Positions 8,138-16,106 of a DNA stretch of 43,963 bases are shown here, piece by piece (within the stretch, counting starts at the first letter, position 1; the number at the start of each line of letters is the position of its first letter). Both the position numbers and the translations under genes were made by a program. A model generated the notes under the pieces. That model saw only the letters and a program-made list of their open reading frames with translations, was not told the origin of the DNA and did not search any database. This DNA comes from Spirochaetales bacterium (GTDB lineage Bacteria > Spirochaetota > Spirochaetia > SZUA-6 > JAFGRV01), in assembly GCA_016928415.1 (NCBI GenBank), contig JAFGKU010000021.1, positions 1-43,963 on the forward strand, in the 5' to 3' direction.

Positions 8138-8809
8138 TTAGCCTTCCAGGTCTTTTAATCTTTTCTCCACATCCGGGTCACCTGCAAGCTGCAGGTAAAG
8201 CGTCAGGTATTCCCTGGCTTTATCAATGTCCTTAAGGGTGTATTGATAAATGTCGGCCAGTGTCAGGTAGGTGTAAGCCTCCTTGTTGCCGTCGGCAATA
8301 AGGCCGGTCAGGATGGCAATGGCGTCTTCGAATTTTTCCCTCTTGATATTGAGAACAGCCTCCAGGTAGCGGAGTATCGCATGCTTTTCATTTATAACTT
8401 TCCCGCGTTCCACCCAGCTTTCCGCGATGGCCCATGATTTTTCATCCAGGGCTTTCTCAATCATGTTTATAATCTGCTGGAGGGATATCATTTTTATATA
8501 GAGTATCTGCGTCCTGTTCGTAAAGTAAAAATTGTCCATTACCCAGGTTTCATAACCGGGTTTTTCCGCCTTGAACGTATGTGCTCCCCTGGAAAAATCG
8601 AAGAACTGGAACCTTCCGTTTATATCGGACTGCACCCTGGTTCTTTCATCCGCCGTGATAATCACATCCGCGCAGGGTGAATTATCATAGTCATAAATCA
8701 TGCCGTACAGGGGAGCATTGGAAAATTCCGTTGACAATGTAGGTTCGGACTGGCAGGAAATGAACAAAACGGGTACGATCAGGATTGATAAAAGTATAAT
8801 TTTACGCAT
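8138..8809 (-). CDS. Lipoprotein with carboxypeptidase-regulatory-like domain and TPR repeats; pilotin candidate
   Basis: The N-terminus MRKIILLSILIVPVLFISC ends in a lipobox with Cys19. Residues about 30-105 form a beta-sandwich of the CarboxypepD-regulatory/PEGA kind (ADVIITADERTRVQSDINGRF...GAHTFKAEKPGYE). Residues about 115-223 are helical TPR-like repeats (AILTGLIADGNKEAYTYLTLADIY). It is the last gene of the secretion operon, 67 bases after the GspC-like gene. TPR lipoproteins such as PilF/PilW act as pilotins that carry secretins to the outer membrane, so a pilotin role for GspD is a reasonable inference but is not shown. The Shine-Dalgarno GAAGGA lies rather far (12 bases) from this ATG. 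Confidence 0.75.
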   Translation of the reverse strand: MRKIILLSILIVPVLFISCQSEPTLSTEFSNAPLYGMIYDYDNSPCADVIITADERTRVQSDINGRFQFFDFSRGAHTFKAEKPGYETWVMDNFYFTNRTQILYIKMISLQQIINMIEKALDEKSWAIAESWVERGKVINEKHAILRYLEAVLNIKREKFEDAIAILTGLIADGNKEAYTYLTLADIYQYTLKDIDKAREYLTLYLQLAGDPDVEKRLKDLEG

Positions 8810-8876
8810 AGGACATATAGTTCCTTCTCTAAAAAATTATTTATGAAAACATACCGCCGGTACAACCGGTGATGCG

Positions 8877-9353
8877 TCAGTTCCTCTTTACATAAAAGCG
8901 TTTGCTGTCTTTCCTCAGGACAAACGACGTGTCCGTGACACTGACAAGTGTCCAGCCCTTTTCCGGATAGCCCAATGCCAGTGTGACCGTGGTTTCTCCA
9001 TAGTTGTCCTTGAAGATATAGTACTGTATTTTATTGCGGGTTACGTACCCTATGTGGTAAATTTTCTTGTCGTAACCGGGAGTCGGTGTTGCCGGCGGAC
9101 TGAAGCGGGTGGGTGTCGGGGTATACCTGACAATCGGCTTGATCCAACCGAACATTACGGCAACATCGTCCGGTCCTTCAAGGTCGGCGTCGCGCCCATT
9201 CATATCGATATTGTTTTGATCACCGTTCTCGTTTCCGGTATTTGTATTGAACCTGGGAATGTTGACCGAATACGGAAAAATCAGAAAAAGGAGGAGAATG
9301 GCAGTAATGGATAAAATTACCAGTTTAGTTACTGACTTGACTGTAGGTTTCAT
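8877..9353 (-). CDS. GspC/PilP-like inner-membrane protein of the secretion system
   Basis: The 158-residue protein has one N-terminal membrane segment (LVILSITAILLLFLIFPYSV), an acidic and Asn-rich stretch, a threonine/proline linker (YTPTPTRFSPPATPTPGYD) and a small C-terminal beta domain (IGYVTRNKIQYYIFKDN...WTLVSVTDTSFVLRK). This layout and the beta domain resemble the homology region of GspC and PilP, which connects the inner-membrane platform to the secretin. Sequence similarity is weak, so the call relies on layout and operon position. It sits downstream of the GspM-like gene, overlapping it by 29 bases, with AAGGA six bases before the ATG. Classical gspC instead precedes gspD. Confidence 0.6.
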   Translation of the reverse strand: MKPTVKSVTKLVILSITAILLLFLIFPYSVNIPRFNTNTGNENGDQNNIDMNGRDADLEGPDDVAVMFGWIKPIVRYTPTPTRFSPPATPTPGYDKKIYHIGYVTRNKIQYYIFKDNYGETTVTLALGYPEKGWTLVSVTDTSFVLRKDSKRFYVKRN

Positions 9354-9888
9354 ACATTATCCTTATTGTTATATCCACTCTTCCCGTCCCCTTGCGTGCC
9401 TTCTTTACAATCAGTTCATTGATTGTCCAGTATTTTTCGGCTTTTGACACGGCATAGAGAAATTTGGTGAGATTGTACGCGTTTCCCGATACCTGGAATT
9501 CCAGGAAGGTATCCTGGTTTGTTTCAACCGTTTTATAGCTTAATTCCGTCAAACCGCTGTTTTTTATTGTTCTCTTGACCATAAGGCTGAACATGGCAAT
9601 ATCAATTTCATCCGGTTTGAAAAATTTATTTGTCTCGCTTATTATTTTCTCGTCAATTGACGTAATCATTTCCGTAAGCGTGGCGTTATCGTATAAAGAA
9701 ACGCTTGTCACTTTCTTGATGTCCGCTTCATCGCCTGCAATCGATTTTTCCAGGCTGGCCAGGTCCGTCCCCCATATGAAAAGTAATAATCCCGAGATAC
9801 AGAGGATCGTGACTGCCGTGAGTATGTATACAAGCCGTTTTTCCTTGTCGCTCAGCGTAATAAGCTGTTTCCCGCTATCGCTCTTCAT
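9325..9888 (-). CDS. GspM/PilO-like assembly protein
   Basis: The 187-residue protein has a short cytoplasmic start, one membrane segment at about 20-38 (LVYILTAVTILCISGLLLFIW), a periplasmic coiled-coil stretch and a ferredoxin-like C-terminal domain (TFLEFQVSGNAYNLTKFLYAVSKAEKYWTI). That is the architecture of GspM and PilO, partners of GspL in the inner-membrane platform. It overlaps the gspL-like gene by 14 bases. Confidence 0.72.
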   Translation of the reverse strand: MKSDSGKQLITLSDKEKRLVYILTAVTILCISGLLLFIWGTDLASLEKSIAGDEADIKKVTSVSLYDNATLTEMITSIDEKIISETNKFFKPDEIDIAMFSLMVKRTIKNSGLTELSYKTVETNQDTFLEFQVSGNAYNLTKFLYAVSKAEKYWTINELIVKKARKGTGRVDITIRIMYETYSQVSN

Positions 9889-11044
9889 TCAGTCTCCCTG
9901 TCAATCTGAATTTTACCCTGGATGACCCAGGAATTGTTTCAATTTCCCTGACTTTCACACTGTCGAAAAAATCGTTCTCGTTGAATTCTTTCACTCTGTT
10001 GAGAGGATCGATGCCGATGCAGTCAACGATAAACGTACCGTCCTTGTTATAGCGGAATGTTTCAATTTTGATGTCATACCTGAAAATTTTGGATAACTCG
10101 GAAAACAGGCGGTACATGTCCGGCGGTTTTTTCTTTTCCAGTTCCTTGAGTTCCTCCAGCTTCTTGTTGTAAACACCTTGAAGCTGCGACCTTTCAATTG
10201 TTTCGGTATAGACCTGCTTGAGTTTGTTCCTGTAATCCCTTTTGAACATCACCTGTTTATTGAACAGAAGAAGGGCAAAAAGGATGAGGGGTATCAGCAG
10301 GTAGTCAACCCTTAATTTGTTGTAAAAAGTCAGGACGGGATTAACGATCTGCTGCTTGAACAGGAAATCCATCTTGTTATTCATGTACGATACCGATTCT
10401 TCGATGGATATGAACTGCGGACTGATTGTTTTTTTAAACTGTTCCTTGGCCAGATTTTTCAAAGAATCCATTTCGTCCATGAAGGAGAGCGAGATAATCT
10501 GGTAATTCTCAAGATCTTTCGGGAGCACGTTCTGGATTTTATGCAGGTCGAAGCCCGGATCCACTTCTCTTTTCACGGCGGTTGAATTGACCAGGACATC
10601 ATCTTCAAAGATGGAAATATCAATCCAGTCCGGGTGCCAGAAAAGAAAAATTTTTAACTTTTCCGTGTACATTTTTAAAAGGGGGCGGATCAGGTTGAAC
10701 GGGAGCCACAGGATACCCCTTGGACAAAAGGTCCTGTACTCCTCGATGGTATCCCTGGTGGTTATAAAAAGGATGGCATACCTGTTTTTGCCCCTTATGA
10801 TAATTTTATAGTCAAAAATCGTCTGTTCCGGGTCGCCGGGATACATGCTCCTGAGCCGGTAACTCAGCATGTTTCTTACTTCGCTGCTTTGAATGGGGGG
10901 AATGGTCGTGGTCTTGATGGTAAAATCGGTCCGTGACATGAGTATACCCTCGAGGGGGGTCTGCGGATCAATTTCCTGTTTGTCCTGGATGCGGAGCAAT
11001 TTTACCGTATCCTGCTCTTTCTGCATAAACGCGAGTTCTTTCAT
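9875..11044 (-). CDS. gspL: GspL-like inner-membrane platform protein
   Basis: The 389-residue protein matches GspL in layout: a cytoplasmic domain of about 235 residues with the low-conservation actin-like fold of the family, one membrane segment near 250-265 (YLLIPLILFALLLF), a coiled coil (KLKQVYTETIERSQLQGVYN) and a periplasmic ferredoxin-like domain. GspL binds the ATPase GspE and GspM. The start codon directly follows the gspK stop. The identification rests on architecture and position rather than on a strong motif. Confidence 0.75.
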   Translation of the reverse strand: MKELAFMQKEQDTVKLLRIQDKQEIDPQTPLEGILMSRTDFTIKTTTIPPIQSSEVRNMLSYRLRSMYPGDPEQTIFDYKIIIRGKNRYAILFITTRDTIEEYRTFCPRGILWLPFNLIRPLLKMYTEKLKIFLFWHPDWIDISIFEDDVLVNSTAVKREVDPGFDLHKIQNVLPKDLENYQIISLSFMDEMDSLKNLAKEQFKKTISPQFISIEESVSYMNNKMDFLFKQQIVNPVLTFYNKLRVDYLLIPLILFALLLFNKQVMFKRDYRNKLKQVYTETIERSQLQGVYNKKLEELKELEKKKPPDMYRLFSELSKIFRYDIKIETFRYNKDGTFIVDCIGIDPLNRVKEFNENDFFDSVKVREIETIPGSSRVKFRLTGRLNEER

Positions 11045-12097
11045 TTACTCAAAATCCTCTTCCACAAGCCTGAATTCCGTTTCAGTCGTCGTACTATCCT
11101 CCGGTTTACGGGCGATTATCCACCGGAGTTTATAATCTCCCTGTTCAATCGTAATTTCCCAGAACCACGTGGTGACGCCAAAGTACTGGTACACACGGGG
11201 TGCGGGATATTCGGTTAACGGGCCAATTATACTTTGCAGCGTAGACTTGGTCAATCCGTCCTCATTCGTCTTCACCTCATTTATGATGGCATCCGCCTTT
11301 GTTATGGGAGCGGTTATCTTGAAATCAGGGTAGGAAAGGATGGCGTACAGAATGGCATCAGGCACAAAATGGACATTCATCGCGGGTTCCGCCGTCAAAA
11401 GGGGTAAAAGTTCGTCTATTGTGGATGTATTTACACCCTTGTCCTCCAGGTAGTTGATCATTTTATCCTGCGTATCCAGTATCTTTTTTTCATACAGCAT
11501 TTTCTGTATTACATTGGTATGGAAAACTTCGGCCGCAGCCTCTTCACCTGTCCTCACCTTGTAAAATTCCTGTAAAGCGTATTCGTAGGTAGTATTGATA
11601 TTAAAATACGTATAAGGCGTACAGAACTCCTCTACCGCGTCTTTCTGCAGATAATCCCTGAAACCGGTGGCCAGGTCCAGCTGGAATCCTTCGTCATTCC
11701 GGTATGTCTTGAAGTCATCGATAATTTTATCCCCTTCCTCGATGAACAATGACCCGCCGAAACGTGTGTTAATATGTTTGATCATGGGAATATCCAGCAG
11801 GTTGGGATTAAGAAGACTCCCTGCATCCCTGAGTTTGACATCGGGATTGTCATTGATGTAATTCCAGATTTCGTCGAACGGAGAATCATTGACCGGTGTG
11901 TCGTCTTTAAGTATTTCCTGGACAACTTCTTCCGCTTTTTTTATCATCTCTTTCCTGGCGTCAAATTTTTTCTGGACAACGGCCTCCAGGCTCAGGCTCG
12001 CTTCGACAATAAAAACGAGTCCTACAAGAATCACCGTGACAAAAGTGACAAAGGAGACTACGATAACACTCGCCGATCCATTGTTATACTTCATCAT
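11045..12097 (-). CDS. gspK: GspK-like minor pseudopilin
   Basis: The 350-residue protein begins with a very short leader (MMKYNNG) and then SASVIVVSFVTFVTVILVGL, a prepilin-type helix without the Glu at +5, which is typical of GspK at the pseudopilus tip. The large globular domain of about 300 residues also fits GspK. Two ATGs overlap the gspJ stop; the second (12094) is better spaced from GGAGG. With the J-like and small pseudopilins it would form the tip complex. Confidence 0.8.
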   Translation of the reverse strand: MMKYNNGSASVIVVSFVTFVTVILVGLVFIVEASLSLEAVVQKKFDARKEMIKKAEEVVQEILKDDTPVNDSPFDEIWNYINDNPDVKLRDAGSLLNPNLLDIPMIKHINTRFGGSLFIEEGDKIIDDFKTYRNDEGFQLDLATGFRDYLQKDAVEEFCTPYTYFNINTTYEYALQEFYKVRTGEEAAAEVFHTNVIQKMLYEKKILDTQDKMINYLEDKGVNTSTIDELLPLLTAEPAMNVHFVPDAILYAILSYPDFKITAPITKADAIINEVKTNEDGLTKSTLQSIIGPLTEYPAPRVYQYFGVTTWFWEITIEQGDYKLRWIIARKPEDSTTTETEFRLVEEDFE

Positions 12098-12768
12098 GGC
12101 CTCCAGAAGCAGGACGTCCCGAACCGCCCGACAAGTTCGAGAGTATCATAGGAATCCGGATCCGGCTTGATGGTGATGATAAGGCCGTAGATATTGTCAT
12201 CATCATCTTCCGCCGCCTCTATTTTAAAATCATCGTAGGGGCCGAATGTTTCCGTGGTTTTTGTAATGACCGGTTCATCGTCTGCCTGCACGTTTGCCGG
12301 AGCGGGGGCGGCTTCCGTATTTTCGGTGCTGTCCGTGTCATCCGTGTCCTGGCCGGAGTCTGGGGCTGCAGATACGTCATCGGCATCATCGTCGGGTAAA
12401 ACCGTCTGTTCAACCGTTATTTTCAGAAGTTTATCACTGAACTCAAATGATACGGTATTTTCCCTGTACCCCCTGTACCAGGGAATGGTTACCACGTCAT
12501 CGCCCAGGTCCGGTTTCCATTCACCGAGCCAGAAGGGAGGGTGTATTTCATTAATGACAACGCGGATATATTCATCAATCAGGATGAGATTCCGGTTTTC
12601 TTCCGCGACATCGGGGATATTCAGGGCGACACGGGTAGCACTGTGAAAGCTTGCCCATATGCTGAAGCCGATAATCAGAAGGACGGTGACCGACACAATG
12701 ACTTCGATAAAGGTAATGCCTTCGTCAGTCCGCTGTGAAAATAATTGTACGATTTTGTTCCATTTCAT
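12094..12768 (-). CDS. gspJ: GspJ-like minor pseudopilin with an acidic insert
   Basis: The leader MKWNKIVQLFSQRTDEG is followed by ITFIEVIVSVTVLLIIGFSI, a type IV prepilin helix with Glu at +5. The domain after it has the size and position expected of GspJ. Residues about 125-165 form a low-complexity acidic and Ala/Pro-rich insert (DDDADDVSAAPDSGQDTDD), and a second acidic patch DDDDN follows. I do not know such an insert from characterised GspJ proteins. The gene overlaps the small pseudopilin gene by 44 bases and gspK by four. Confidence 0.78.
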   Translation of the reverse strand: MKWNKIVQLFSQRTDEGITFIEVIVSVTVLLIIGFSIWASFHSATRVALNIPDVAEENRNLILIDEYIRVVINEIHPPFWLGEWKPDLGDDVVTIPWYRGYRENTVSFEFSDKLLKITVEQTVLPDDDADDVSAAPDSGQDTDDTDSTENTEAAPAPANVQADDEPVITKTTETFGPYDDFKIEAAEDDDDNIYGLIITIKPDPDSYDTLELVGRFGTSCFWRP

Positions 12769-12925
12769 TTTTATCGCTGATCTGCTTTACTATGCGCTTC
12801 TGTGATTCTCCCAGGGCATGGGTTACAAGGACCACGCCTGCAATCACGGAGCTGAGAACAAAGGTGGCTATGAAAATAGTCACGATCACGTCAATAAGGG
12901 CGTAACCGTTTTTTTTGTTTCTCAT
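12725..12925 (-). CDS. Very small pseudopilin (GspI/GspH position)
   Basis: Only 66 residues: a leader MRNKKNG, the prepilin helix YALIDVIVTIFIATFVLSSV, and about 35 further residues. It lies between gspG and gspJ, where gspH and gspI normally are, and overlaps both neighbours (four bases with gspG), so it is clearly embedded in the operon. GspI and GspH are usually well over 100 residues with a globular domain, which is almost absent here. The residue at +5 is Asp rather than the nearly invariant Glu. It could be a minimal GspI or a truncated one; no frameshift partner is evident in the overlapping gspJ frame. Confidence 0.7.
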   Translation of the reverse strand: MRNKKNGYALIDVIVTIFIATFVLSSVIAGVVLVTHALGESQKRIVKQISDKNEMEQNRTIIFTAD

Positions 12926-13362
12926 GATGTAAGATCGGCGGCGGATCCTTCACCGCCTTCTTCGCCGTCACTGCCCAATGATTTAATTTCATAAGGCTTG
13001 TTATTGGGCCCCGGACACTTATAAATATAGTCATTGCCCCATGGGTCGGTACCGATGGGCTGGCCTTCAAGGTACGGCATAAGCGCCGTCTGCCAGTCCC
13101 CCTCGGACGGGTATTTGAATTTATTCGCCATGCCGTAGGCGGTAACCGCCGTTTTAAGCGAGGAGATATCGGCTATCGCCCTGGCAACATTGGCCTTGTC
13201 AATGAAGAAGAACGTGCCGGCCGTAATGGCTCCCATGAGGATCAGGATTATCGTGACAGTGACAATGATTTCCACAAAAGTGGCCCCTGAAGATTTATCC
13301 AGGCTTTTTACTGCCTGAAAATGCCTTTTGATCCATTCACGGACAGATTGCATAATTTTCAT
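12922..13362 (-). CDS. gspG: Major pseudopilin GspG
   Basis: After an unusually long leader of 26 residues comes the processing site SG|ATFVEIIVTVTIILILMG with Glu at +5. The C-terminal part has the GspG hallmarks: DPWGNDYIYKCPGPNNKPYE followed by SLGSDGEEGGEG, which in characterised GspG proteins includes a calcium site. Length of 146 is typical. GspG polymerises into the pseudopilus after processing by the prepilin peptidase encoded at 18313-18786. Confidence 0.93.
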   Translation of the reverse strand: MKIMQSVREWIKRHFQAVKSLDKSSGATFVEIIVTVTIILILMGAITAGTFFFIDKANVARAIADISSLKTAVTAYGMANKFKYPSEGDWQTALMPYLEGQPIGTDPWGNDYIYKCPGPNNKPYEIKSLGSDGEEGGEGSAADLTS

Positions 13363-13383
13363 AAATTTCCTCCTGAATCATAC

Positions 13384-14595
13384 TTAATGTTTTAAAAGGT
13401 CCTGGTACATAGAGTAGATGGGAACAAAGAACATGAGCAGAAAAAGCGTCAGGATTATACCCACCACTATCGTCAGGGCGGGCTCTATGATACCCATAAA
13501 CCTGACGGACCATTTGTTCATTTCATCCTGGTAAAAATTTCTCAGCTGACCGAATACAATCTCTATATTTCCCGAACGTTCACCGATGGAAACCCACCGG
13601 CCAATTCTTTCGTCAAAAAGGGGATCATCCAGGAAAGCGGTGGACAGGTGGTCTCCCTTGATGATTTTTTCCCGAAGGAGCTCGACACTGGATTTAAGGG
13701 CCTGGTTGTTGAAAACCATGGCCGCTTCCGGTAGAGCGTCTTCTACCGCGAATCCGCTTCCCGTCAATGTTTCCATTGCAAACAGGAAATTGAGGAATTC
13801 CCTGATCCCCACGATTTTGCCTACGAAAGGCAATTTCAACAGGATTCTGTCCAGCTGCTCCGCGATGGCACCCCCCTGCCGCCGGATAAACAGTATGATG
13901 ACCACCGCTATCGTTATAACAATAATTGTGCCGCCGATCACGATAAAAACCATATTGATTGTATTGATCGTCTCGCTCATTCTTTCCGCCATGGCGCGGC
14001 TGATCTTGGCGAACGTGTTTTTCAGATTCGGAAAAATAAAGAGCACCATGGCAAACATTGTCAAAACGGTGAACCCGAGAATCATGACAGGGTACATGAG
14101 TGCGTTGACAACTTTTTCCCTGATTTTTTTATCTTCTTCCAGGTACAGAGCCAGCCTCTCGAAAATATGCTGGAGGGACCCGATTTTTTGCCCTATTTTC
14201 ACCAGTCCTGAATATATGGGGGGAAAACTTCCCCTGTAATCCTGCAGGGTTTTATGGAATGAGGATCCCTTGTTGATCTTGTCAAGGATAGTGGTTGAGA
14301 GTTCGTGAAGCGGGCCTTTTGTAAAAATCGTTTTACTGATTTCAATGGCATCCTTGAGCTGGAGTCCTGCATTGAGAAGCAGGGCGAGGGTTTCCGTGAA
14401 TTCAATGATGGCGTTTCTTTTAAACCGTTTACCGCCGGACCCTTCGCCTTCGCTGCTGCCGACCATCTTGATTTTGACCGGGTAAAAATTTTTCTGCATG
14501 AGTTCCAGGGTAAGGACATCCTCTGAAGAGGATTCCTTGACCATTTCATGCGTTTTTCCCTCGTTGTCAACAACTTTACATTTAAAAACCGCCAT
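13384..14595 (-). CDS. gspF: Type II secretion inner-membrane protein GspF
   Basis: The 403-residue protein has the two repeated T2SSF helical domains (about 70-190 and 270-390) and three membrane segments, near 170-190 (VMILGFTVLTMFAMVLFIF), 215-235 (VFIVIGGTIIVITIAVVIIL) and 370-395. The family motif LLNAGLQLKDAIE is near residue 90 and its second copy, GSGFAVEDALPEAA, is further on. It forms the platform that works with the ATPase. Its start overlaps the gspE stop by one base. Confidence 0.92.
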   Translation of the reverse strand: MAVFKCKVVDNEGKTHEMVKESSSEDVLTLELMQKNFYPVKIKMVGSSEGEGSGGKRFKRNAIIEFTETLALLLNAGLQLKDAIEISKTIFTKGPLHELSTTILDKINKGSSFHKTLQDYRGSFPPIYSGLVKIGQKIGSLQHIFERLALYLEEDKKIREKVVNALMYPVMILGFTVLTMFAMVLFIFPNLKNTFAKISRAMAERMSETINTINMVFIVIGGTIIVITIAVVIILFIRRQGGAIAEQLDRILLKLPFVGKIVGIREFLNFLFAMETLTGSGFAVEDALPEAAMVFNNQALKSSVELLREKIIKGDHLSTAFLDDPLFDERIGRWVSIGERSGNIEIVFGQLRNFYQDEMNKWSVRFMGIIEPALTIVVGIILTLFLLMFFVPIYSMYQDLLKH

Positions 14596-16103
14596 TATCC
14601 CGTTACAGCCCTTTCCACCTCGGCAACGGTTGTTATGCCTTTCAGCACCTTGTCAATGCCGTCGGACATGAGGGCCTTCATGCCTTTTGAGACGAGGTAA
14701 GTCTTTATATCCGTATCTTTATCACCCTTGATGATCATTTCTTCCACTTCAACATCACTTTTGAAAATTTCGAACACCCCGCACCGGCCCTTATAGCCCG
14801 TTCCGCCGCAGGCATTACACCCCTTACCTTTAAACACTTTTACCTTCTTCCTGGTTACACCGAAACGGGCCAGAAATTGCTCCTCGGCCAGCGTCGGTTT
14901 CACTTCTTTTTTGCATTCCTGGCAGATTTTCCTTACCAGCCGCTGGGCAAGGGAGCCCCTCAGAACGGCGGCCAGGAGATAGCCTTCAATCCCCATGTTT
15001 TTCAGACGGGTTATGACGGAAACCGAGTCGTTGGTATGCAGCGTGGAGAGCACAAGGTGCCCCGTAAGTGCCGCCCGGATGGCCAGTTCCGCAGTTTCCT
15101 TGTCGCGGATTTCACCCACCATGACAATGTCCGGGTCCTGCCTTAAAACGCGCCGCAGGATAGATTCAAAGGTAAGACCGATCCGCTCGTTTGTCTGTAT
15201 CTGGTTGATACCCTCGGTGACGTATTCGATAGGATCCTCGATGGTGATTATCTTGACATTTTCGTCGTTCAATTCCTGGAGAGCCGCGCTCAACGTGGTG
15301 GTTTTACCGCTTCCCGTGGGGCCTGTTACGAGGATGAGTCCGTTCGGCATCTGGCACATTTTCCTGAATTGGGCCAGCGACTCCGTATCGAGACCGGTCT
15401 GGTCAAGGGTGATCAGGGACTTCTTCTTGTTGAAGAGCCTCAGGACAATTGATTCCCCGTTGCTGATCGGGATGATCGACACGCGCATGTCGATTTCATC
15501 ATCACCCAGGTGGCTGGGAATACGGCCGTCCTGGGGAAGCCTCTTTTCCATGATATTGAGATTGCTCATGATCTTGATACGGCTGGCTACCGCCGGGAAC
15601 CTGTCCTTGTCGATCTTTGAGACAACCTTCAGGTGCCCGTCGATCCTGTACCTTACCAGGATTTCTTCCGAAAAACTTTCGATGTGGATGTCCGAGGCGC
15701 CTTTCCGGATGGCTTCCAGCATGATGGAGTTCACGAGCATGACAATCGGCGCGTCATTGGCCAGCTTGTCCAGGAGAATTTTCTCGCTTTCCGGGGTGCC
15801 CTTCTTCTGGTCGTTGCCGGCCGCCGAAAGTTTCTCCGAAAGGTAGGAGGAAAATTCCGCCTTGTCCAATGTGCAGAAAATAATCCGTTTGTCGCTGTGA
15901 AAATTACGCAGGTTTTCAAGAAGGGCGTAATTCTTGGCATCGAGCACGCCGATGAAAATCATGTCATCGTCTTCTTTAAGCCGGATCACCGAGTTATTTT
16001 CAATGTATTCCAGCGGGTACTGCTTTTCACCCTCCGGCAGGGGCTTGAAATCTTCGAGTTTTACGTTGACCATGGGCAGGTCGAAAAAGAAATCGTCAGC
16101 CAT
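14595..16103 (-). CDS. gspE: Type II secretion ATPase GspE
   Basis: The 502-residue cytoplasmic ATPase powers pseudopilus assembly. It has an N1-type domain, then the catalytic core with Walker A GPTGSGKTTT (about 258-267), the Asp box ITIEDPIEYV, Walker B (DPDIVMVGEIRD) and the His box (LTGHLVLSTLHTND). Two CxxC pairs, CQEC near 394 and CNAC near 429, form the zinc site typical of GspE and PilB. AAGGAA precedes the ATG. PilB for type IV pili is the alternative, but the surrounding genes point to type II secretion. Confidence 0.93.
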   Translation of the reverse strand: MADDFFFDLPMVNVKLEDFKPLPEGEKQYPLEYIENNSVIRLKEDDDMIFIGVLDAKNYALLENLRNFHSDKRIIFCTLDKAEFSSYLSEKLSAAGNDQKKGTPESEKILLDKLANDAPIVMLVNSIMLEAIRKGASDIHIESFSEEILVRYRIDGHLKVVSKIDKDRFPAVASRIKIMSNLNIMEKRLPQDGRIPSHLGDDEIDMRVSIIPISNGESIVLRLFNKKKSLITLDQTGLDTESLAQFRKMCQMPNGLILVTGPTGSGKTTTLSAALQELNDENVKIITIEDPIEYVTEGINQIQTNERIGLTFESILRRVLRQDPDIVMVGEIRDKETAELAIRAALTGHLVLSTLHTNDSVSVITRLKNMGIEGYLLAAVLRGSLAQRLVRKICQECKKEVKPTLAEEQFLARFGVTRKKVKVFKGKGCNACGGTGYKGRCGVFEIFKSDVEVEEMIIKGDKDTDIKTYLVSKGMKALMSDGIDKVLKGITTVAEVERAVTG

Positions 16104-16106
16104 CTA

